DNA of 64,000 nt from Adiantum capillus-veneris (lineage: Eukaryota; Streptophyta; Polypodiopsida; Polypodiales; Pteridaceae), in assembly GCA_014529385.2 (NCBI GenBank), contig CM043944.1:83254884-83318883 (forward strand). Direction: 5' to 3'. The notes below the pieces were generated by a model that did no database searches, had not been told where the DNA came from, and saw only the letters and a list, made by a program, of their open reading frames with translations. The position numbers and the translations under genes were made by a program. This document shows positions 47,201 through 55,900 of this stretch, in pieces; the first letter of the stretch is position 1, and every line of letters begins with the position of its first letter.

Positions 47201-50200
47201 AGTTGTATTTTTTTATTCTCAAAAAATACATCTAGTACATGTATTGTACACCGTGTATTAAACACCCGTATCGTAGCTGCAATGTTTGGTGGTATGAACC
47301 AAAATGAGTGGACAGGATTGTCAGCACTCTTTGGCGCATCTCCATAGGTGAAACAATAAAGAAGAACCAGAAGGGGCACCAATCTTTGGGGTCAATCTGG
47401 ATTCTCCCTTCCTCCCTCCTCTCTATAGGCGAAATGTTGGATTCCATTCACATGTGACATGTCACACAAGCAAAGCTACAAGCAATCTAGACAGCAATTT
47501 GGTTCCATTTTGTGTTTTTTGCCCTTGGTGGTCCCAATTGGTCAATTTCATTTCACCTATGAATTGCATCCCATTTGTAGAAGCATTAACTCATTGACAC
47601 AATTCTAGTGCATAAAAAGTTCCACCACTTTCGCACCAAGAAAGTAACATAGAGTGCAATAGAAGAGGATTGGACAAACCATGATACCACTGAGTGCTAC
47701 TACAACAAAGCCTATGTTTGAGAAAGGCAATAAGTACATGGCACGACCGTTAGCTCAACCACCACCCCTAATGTTAGGTGCAGCGGAATGAATGTTTGAA
47801 TTCTGAAATGTGCTCAAGGTTCCTTTTGTTCTTATGGAAGGGAGAGCCTTCCGTTCTTAATGAGAGTGCAATGGACACATACAAAGTGAATGGACACTAT
47901 GCGTGAAAGTGTATGAGATTGAGAGATAGAGAGAGAAGAGAATACAACACCAGAGACGTTGTAAAACCCTCCTTCGAAGGCCCCACTCTCTATGGCGAGA
48001 GCGGTCTACTTATGATTGCACAAATCTCTACAATGCTTGGACTTGCCGACGATGTCGACGACGATGAGTACGACGACGAGATGGGTTGAATCTGGAAATG
48101 CTAAGGGGCTGAAATCTGCAAATCTTTATCTACTGAATTCTAACTCTATGTCGATGACGATGTAGATGGCGACGATGCGTTGAATACGCAAAAGCTGAAA
48201 TCTACGTTTTCCAGGCTGAAACTGTAAACCTTGCGGAAACTGACCGTGCGGCGAGGAACTGCTGCGGGAAGGTGAGATTTGCGAGGTTCGGGACTTGTTC
48301 TGCGGTGTCTAAGGGCTGAAAACTGAAAACGCTGATGGTTCTTGATGTTCCGTCGTGGTAAATCTGCAAAACGTTGGGGCTGATCTGCAAATCAAAAACA
48401 CTAGGGATGAATTCTGTGCTTGTGCAAAAACGCTAGGCTTCTGCTGTGTCCTACTGTCGCCAGGTTGATCTACAATGCAAAACGCTGGGGCTGATCTGCA
48501 ATGGAGAAAAACGTTGGCTGTCCTTGGCTGAAAACGCTAAGTCTCCTACCCCGGGGGGGGGGGGGGGGGGTTCTTGCTGAGAAGTTGCCTGTTGAGCAAG
48601 GTGCTCCTGCTGCCTCTTCGGCCAAATAGTGCTAGTCTAGGTTTGCTTATATACAAACTTACTCAATTTGCCCTACCTACTTTCCAACAAAAATCACTTA
48701 AATTAATAAGTGAAAAATGTCAAAAATAGGTAAAATAGGCTAGATGCACTGGAAAATTCCCCTGAAGGATTCTGATGGGAATGCTTATAATCATGCTGTG
48801 CAACCAGAGGATATGCATCTACACTAAGTGTCTGGGCATGCAGTGTCTGCGAACGGACTCACAAAAGTGCCCGAACACTTCTAAATCTAAACTGACTGGA
48901 TTAACTGAACCCTTGTCGTGCTGTAGCTTGTCCACGGACACATAAGGTTGGATGTGTCACGTGACATCCCCTCCTTTTCAAAGTGAAGTATTGGTACCGA
49001 ACTGTATGGCGTCGAGGGAGATCGCCAACAATATATGGAATCCTGGAAAGGAATCTTCGCCGGCCCACTCTGATGTGTGGGTCGTGCGATACTTGAACTT
49101 CATAAAGGTCTGCAACGCTTGCTTCTTTGGGCCGCGCCGAAAGCGACACAAAGTCTTATGTGGCTACTTCAATGCTTCAACTTCGTCGAGAGTCACGCTT
49201 CTTTCTTCTTCAAGAATCTCCATGGATGAAAATTCTTGAAACCACTTCCAACACAAAACCATGAACATACCTATTCCATGTAAAGCGAGTGGAAAAAATC
49301 TTGTCTACCTCAAAAGACTGTGCATGCAATGTAGATGAACAAAGAGACGGAGTGCCAAACCATTCACCACACATACACAAACAATGAGATCGAATCTTTC
49401 TCTTATGATCTAAAGCAATCAACTGTGGCAATTCACAACGGAAATGCCCATGCTTGGTGCTCATACTTTCATGTGCTCTTTCTACAACTGTGTCGTGCCA
49501 AGGAAGAGACATGGAATGTGACTTCCTTACATACATACTTTTCAGCTTTTCATGAACAATCCGCATACATTCGTGCTCATTCATGAGTGAAACGTGCTCA
49601 ACATACAATATATCATGCCTAGGAAAAGGGATCACATAAAGAGACTGACAAAAATACAGGAAACGATCACGAATGGAACACTCATACAATGCGTGCTGAC
49701 TAATCATGCGAACGCTTAATACTTCCTGTGAGGGTTCTTTGGACCGAGGCTCGAGAGCCAAGATCCGTTCTTCCTGAAGGGGTGCTTTGGACCTAGGCTC
49801 GAGGGCCAAGATCGATCCTTCGTGATTGATCGAATCTGCAACAAGGTTAGCTTCGCTAGAAAAAGCATCAACTAACACATCATCCTTGTGAACAATCACA
49901 TCATCTTCATGCAAATCATCATGCTTGTGAAAAATCACATCTTGATCATGCAAGTCATCATGCTCATCATTATCATCCAAATCATCATGCTCATCATTAT
50001 CATTCAAATCATCATGCGTATCATCATGCAAATCCTGTGTGTCATGCTTTGGAGAAGTAGAGACTGAGTCTTATTTTCCTGATTCTGTGCAAAGTGCACG
50101 TTCACTTGAGAAAAGAGTAGCAAGAACTCTTTCATGTGTTGGTCGCTCTTCTCTTGTCTTGCTTTGTTCTCGCGGTCATATTCTGCTTGTTTTTCGTTGT

Positions 50201-52872
50201 TCTCGCAATCAAATTGTGCTTGTCTTTCTTGGTTCTCGCGATCCAATTTGGCTTGACTTTCTTTTTCTTCCAAGTCGTACTGACGCTCTATGGCTGCCAT
50301 TTCTTCCTTGTAGGCCTTTCTGTCTGCTTCTCTTTCTACTTTTCGTGCTTTGCGGTCTAACTTCATGTCCATCACCATCTTGTCGAAAGCCTCCATAGGA
50401 GTTCATACAATCCTTGACGTAGATGGGGAAGGGGAGGGTCGGAAAAACCTCCTGGTAGGGAAAATTCTTCTTCGCCTCTCTCATGCTCATCACCTCTAAG
50501 CGAAAGTATTCATTCCGCTTCGAGTGATGACCATTCTAGAGTCGTGGATTCTTGTGGTCTAGGGTGCTTAAGTTCACGAGGAACTTGGGTTCTTGCGGGT
50601 CTTGAGTTCTTGGGTTCTTGAAGGTCTTGAGGTTCTTGAGCTTCTTCTTTAGCTTGCAATCTATGTTCAAGAAGGATCTTCTCTTCACCCGAGTTCTGCT
50701 CTTTTCCGCGGACGCACCCCTTGGCGGCCTTGCGCTCACACCAAGGTTGCTTTTTCCCACCTCACGTCGATTGGCCAGCCGCTAAGTGCACGGTCCGCTC
50801 TCAATGAGTAAAAAGAGGCACAAGGGAAGCCTGGAATCCCTTCTTTCTTGGGATTCCTGTCACTCTTCAAAAACACGATTAGGAATCGACACGCCCAAGC
50901 GAACTTGGGTTCATGCGACCGCAACAAGCAAAAAAAATTCTTGTGGTTCTTTCCTTGAGTGATACAGAACACTGCCAAAGCTTTGATATCAATGTTAGGT
51001 ACAGCGGAATAAATGTTTGAACTTTGCTCAAGATGAGTGCTCCGAACTGTGCTCAAGGTTCCTTTTGTTCTTATGGAAGGGAGAGCCTTCCGTTCTTAAT
51101 GAGAGTACAATGGACACATACAAAGTGAATGGACACTGTGCGTGAAAGTGTATGAGATTGAGAGATAGAGAGAGAAGAGAATACGACACCAGAGACGACG
51201 TAAAACCCTCCTCCAAAGGCCCCACTCTCTATGCCGAGAGCAGTCTACTTATGATTGCACAAATCTCTACAATGCTTGGACTTGCCGACGATGTCGACAA
51301 CGATGAGGACGACGACGACACAGGCTAAATCTGGAAATGCTAAGGGATTGAAATCTGCAAATCTTTATCTGCTGAATTCTAACTCTATGTCGATGATGAT
51401 GTCGATGGCGACGATGCGACGACGGCACGCTAAAAAAGCAGATGCTGAAATCTGCGTTTTCCGGGCTGAAACTGTAAACCTTGCGAAAACTGACCGTGCG
51501 GCAAAGAATTGCTGCAGAAAGGTGAGATTTGCGAGGTTCAGAACTTGATCTGCGGTGTGTAAGGACTGAAAACTGAAAACGCTGATGGTTCTTGATGTTC
51601 CGTCGCGGTAAATCTGCAAAACGCTGAGGCTGATCTACAAATCAAAAACGCTAGGGCTAAATTTTGTGCTTGTGCAAAAACGCTAGGCTTCTGCTGTGTC
51701 CTGCTGTCGCCGGGTTGGTCTACAATGCAAAACGCTGGGGCTGATCTGCAATGGAGAAAAACATTGGCTGTCCTTGGCTGAAAACGCTAAGTCTCCTGCC
51801 CGAGGGGGGGGGGGGGGGGGGGGGAGGGGGTCTTGCTCTTGTTGCCTCTTTTGCCAAATAGTGTCAGTCTAGGTTTGCTTATATACAAACTTACTCAATT
51901 TGCCCTACCTACTTTCCAACAAAAGTCACTTAAATTAATAAGTGAAAAATGTCAAAAATAAGTAAAATAGGCTAAATGCACTGGAAAATTCCCCTCAAGG
52001 ATTCTGATGGGAATGCTTATGATCATGCTGTGTGCAACCTGAGGATATGCATCTACACTAAGTGTCTCGGCATGCACGATCTGCGAACAGACTCACAAAA
52101 GTGCCAGAACACTTCTAAATCTAGACTGACTGGACTGACTGAACCCTTGTCGTGCTGTAGCTTGTCCACGGACACATAGGGTTGGATGTCACCTGACACC
52201 TAAGATATCTAGCAAGTCCTACTTAAACTATACCAGTAGGAGATCCGAACACTATAGTGACGTCTTCACCTTTCACAACGTGGACTCCAACCATTCCTCT
52301 TCGCATGCAGTCCATCGCCCTATTGCCTTGGCCCTGGTACTGCACTCTACTCTGCCACTAGATAAGAAGCCAATGCACAAGTTAATTTGCCACCCCCCCT
52401 CAATAAGAGATAGTAAATAGACATCGTCGTGGTGTTGCCTCTGGATACCCTTTGCTCCTCTCTTTAGTCAAAGCCAGCATTAACTAAAAAAAGTGTTGCA
52501 ATATGCGGGATCAGAATTTATAAAAAAACTTAAGAACATCTTGAGAGGAAATGCAAAAAAGACGCTCGAATTCAACGATAACTAAAAAATATAAGGCCTT
52601 ATAATAAGGCGTTTGTTAAAAACGACAAACAACGATAGGGCACTTGCATTGCTAGCTGAAACCAAAGCAAGGGGATCTATTGTCACAAGCAAAAGGGCAA
52701 ATCACATGCCACGTCCTTCATCTTTGCTGAGGGCCATATGCGACACTTGCCGTACCAAACAAGAGAGAGAGAGAGAGGAGAAGAAGAAGAAGAGAATTTT
52801 AACATCATACGAAACTATCCCAAGAGACCTTAAAGATCTATCCGACCTGTTATTCAAGAGGGAAATGGCATA

Positions 52873-52917
<45 letters not shown>

Positions 52918-55900
52918 CCAAGTATCACAAACTGTTGACGTGTCATTCCACTAAAGAACGGAGCCAACCTGGCCTAAATCCTAAGTGAAGAAGCTGAAGC
53001 AATAGAAGAAGTTTTACAAACTTACAAAGTCTTGCCGAGTGGCCTATTTTTAAAGAAGAGTTCCCACCAACATATGGGACCCCGTCTGATGGGGAAGTGA
53101 CATAAAGGCATTAAAATAAAGCAAGCCCACACACACAGACCTGATGACGTGGCAACTGTACAAAATTCCGTGTTTCACGCTGACCTGCTAACGTGGTAGC
53201 CAGTACGGATTTCCGTGATTTACGTTGGGCAATTTTTAGCGCCAGCTTTTGAGGCCATATGCTTTTGAGTTTGACTGTTTTTCAAAGCCAAGGGCCTTTA
53301 AATATGTGCAGAATGCTCATTCTCTGGCATGCTTCCTGGACAAGGTGCAGAGTTTGGAGTACCGGCGTTGTACTCAATTCAAGCAATACAAAGAAATACC
53401 AAAAGGTACGACAATCTTTGGGGCCAGTGCTCTTTTGGGGTGGAACTCCGCCACTCCCCCTCTTGTGTCGTCTATCTCTTTCAATTCGATTGTTATTTGA
53501 AGTGCTTAAAGTTGTTCAATCTGTTCTTTTCCATTGGCACGTGGTGCCCGTCTCGTGACAACAAGCTTGAGATGGCTCCAATTATCTTTGACCAAATGCA
53601 TACGAAGTGATACATCCCATAGAAAGTTGTCCGACCCAACCTAAATAAATTGTGTCAAAAACGTAAAATGACTACCTTAATAAATAGCTATAATGTGCAC
53701 TTTCACATGAGATGCATAACTTTAACAAAGGTATTAACCTTCTCAACGCTTAGCTTCTTTCAAAAGGGCTTAAGAGTACTTCTATAGTGTTTGAATTTCC
53801 TTGTGCAATATAATAGTCTCTTAAGGCAATATATATTTTTTTCCGACACTAAATCTCCACCCCATCCTCATGATAAGAAGTCATCACCTTCACATTATAT
53901 CGAACTTTGATTTGTCTAGACATAAACATGCAAGTACACACAAGTAGTGCTTCTCACTAAATATGTCAAGTACATACACCTAAAATCCATGAAAATCCAT
54001 CCCAAAATCACCTTAGAAAATTTATGAAATAATATCAAATTTTTAACATGTCATCACCTTAATCTACATTATATCGCATCCAAACTTGCATCTCCTAATT
54101 TCGATTTGTCTAGACATAAACATGAAAGTACACACAAGTAGTGCTTCTCACTAAATATGTCAAGTACATACATTTAAAATCCATGAAAATCCCAAAATCA
54201 CCTTTGAAAATTTAGGAAATAAAATCAAATTTTGTGAAATAGCCTAACAAAAGAGAGCATTTCCAGACACTATCTTTTTTCTTGACACTAAATTTGCACC
54301 CCATCCTCGTGATAACATGTCATCAATTTACCCCTTCTACATTATATCGCATCCAAACTTGCATCTTGCATCTTGCATCTCCTAAGCTTGATTTGTCTAG
54401 ACATAAACATGCAAGTACACACAAGTAGTGCTTCTCACTAAATATGTCAAGTACATAAATCTAGAATTCATGAAATGCCGAATTCACCTTTGAAAATTCA
54501 TGAAATAATATCAAATTTTGTGAAAAAGCCTAACAAAAGAGAGCATTGCCAACAACTTCAAACCATCATAATGGGCATGCAAATACACGTCCACATGAAA
54601 ACAAAATATATAGCAACAATCAGACTAATAAAGCAAATGTAATACTACAATGATATCTGAAGAGAAAAGGGAGCTCTCCAATTGCCAATATTTGTAATTT
54701 TTATATGCACATAATTAACATGTTTAAGATAACACGTTCATATAAGTAAAGCCTATATGCAATATAAATCGCGTAGACACCATACTATACTAGGCCAAAC
54801 ACGAGATCTAAGTAAACAAAGTCCACCCCTTTTACTTTAGATTTGAAATGTACGACCCGTATCTGTCCGCACTGCCAAGCTGACACAGTGCAGTCATCAG
54901 AAGCCAAAAGCACTTTTGGGAGAGACACATGATTGCATTCAAGCTCCAATGCAACCTTCTCGGCTACTCCCATTAGAATTTCAAACATGAAATGCACAGA
55001 GTCCCAAGAACGGATAAAAATGCTATACGAATCTTTTTCATCCCAAAGTTCAAACCAACCCCATGCACAAGACGACAATATCTCAAGCTATGATCAAGCA
55101 AAGAAGATACCAAGAAGCCACCATTTTCCACTTTTAGATTGGAAAATTGGAGGAGCTCTTACAGTAAGTATACAAGCAAGCACTTCTCAACAACCACGAG
55201 GAAAAAAAAACTTTTGCCTTTGCAACTCTCTTAAAAGTCGTATGATTTATATACCTAGATGATCCAAGATAAGCCCAAATTCACCCTTAAAGGAAAGTGC
55301 AATTCTGGAAGAACTCTTAACATGTACAAGATGGGAATGGTGGCAGCAAAAGGGGGGCGGGAGAGAGAGAGAGAGAGATGCAACAAAAGAGGAGACAAAA
55401 AAAAAGGGACAAGCCGTGCTCTATACAAAAGTGGTAGCTCCAATACTGGTGAGTGAATTGACGACACCACCCACTATAAGTATGGGTGTGCACGGCTGTG
55501 TGGCTCTCCTAATAAGCACCCACAACCCAACAACGGGGAATATGAAAAAACACAGCCCTAAATTAGGCGGCCCTACTGAAGTGGGCCAAATCATGTCTGA
55601 TCAATCAGAATCTGGGACATGCCCAAGACCCAACCCAAAGAGAGGAGCCTCCAATGTTTGGCACAGACACCAAGAAGCCCTCACTCCTTAGATCTAGACA
55701 TAAACTTACAAGATGACCCCAAAAGCTCTCACAAGCACACCTAGCTTTCTATAAAGCACATCAGAACTTAGCTATGGAGCATTTACCTCATTTTTTTACA
55801 ATTTTGCACCCGTACTGTGCTAAAAGGAGGTTCTAAATGCAAGAGCGTATGGTCAATATGATTGGGAGCTCAAGGAAAGCCAAAGCAATCAAAAATCACT

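Larger units (their letters stand above)
47772..52198 (-). mobile_element. Non-autonomous LTR retrotransposon R, complete
   Basis: Two LTRs of 1195 and 1206 bp flank a 2026-bp interior, with the target duplication CCTAA at 47767-47771 and 52199-52203. On the minus strand a PBS-like TTGATATCAAAGC follows the 5' LTR and a purine run AAAAGGAGGGGA precedes the 3' LTR. The interior has no protease, RT, RNase H or integrase motif. It carries a charged coiled-coil frame and a His/Asp-rich frame instead. It resembles the LARD or TR-GAG class of elements that depend on a partner, which I cannot identify here. Confidence 0.92.

Noticed and set aside
54785-55078. A 97-codon frame as an extra exon or nested gene
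   Set aside because: It matches no family I know and RAD23 needs no residues between exons 8 and 9.
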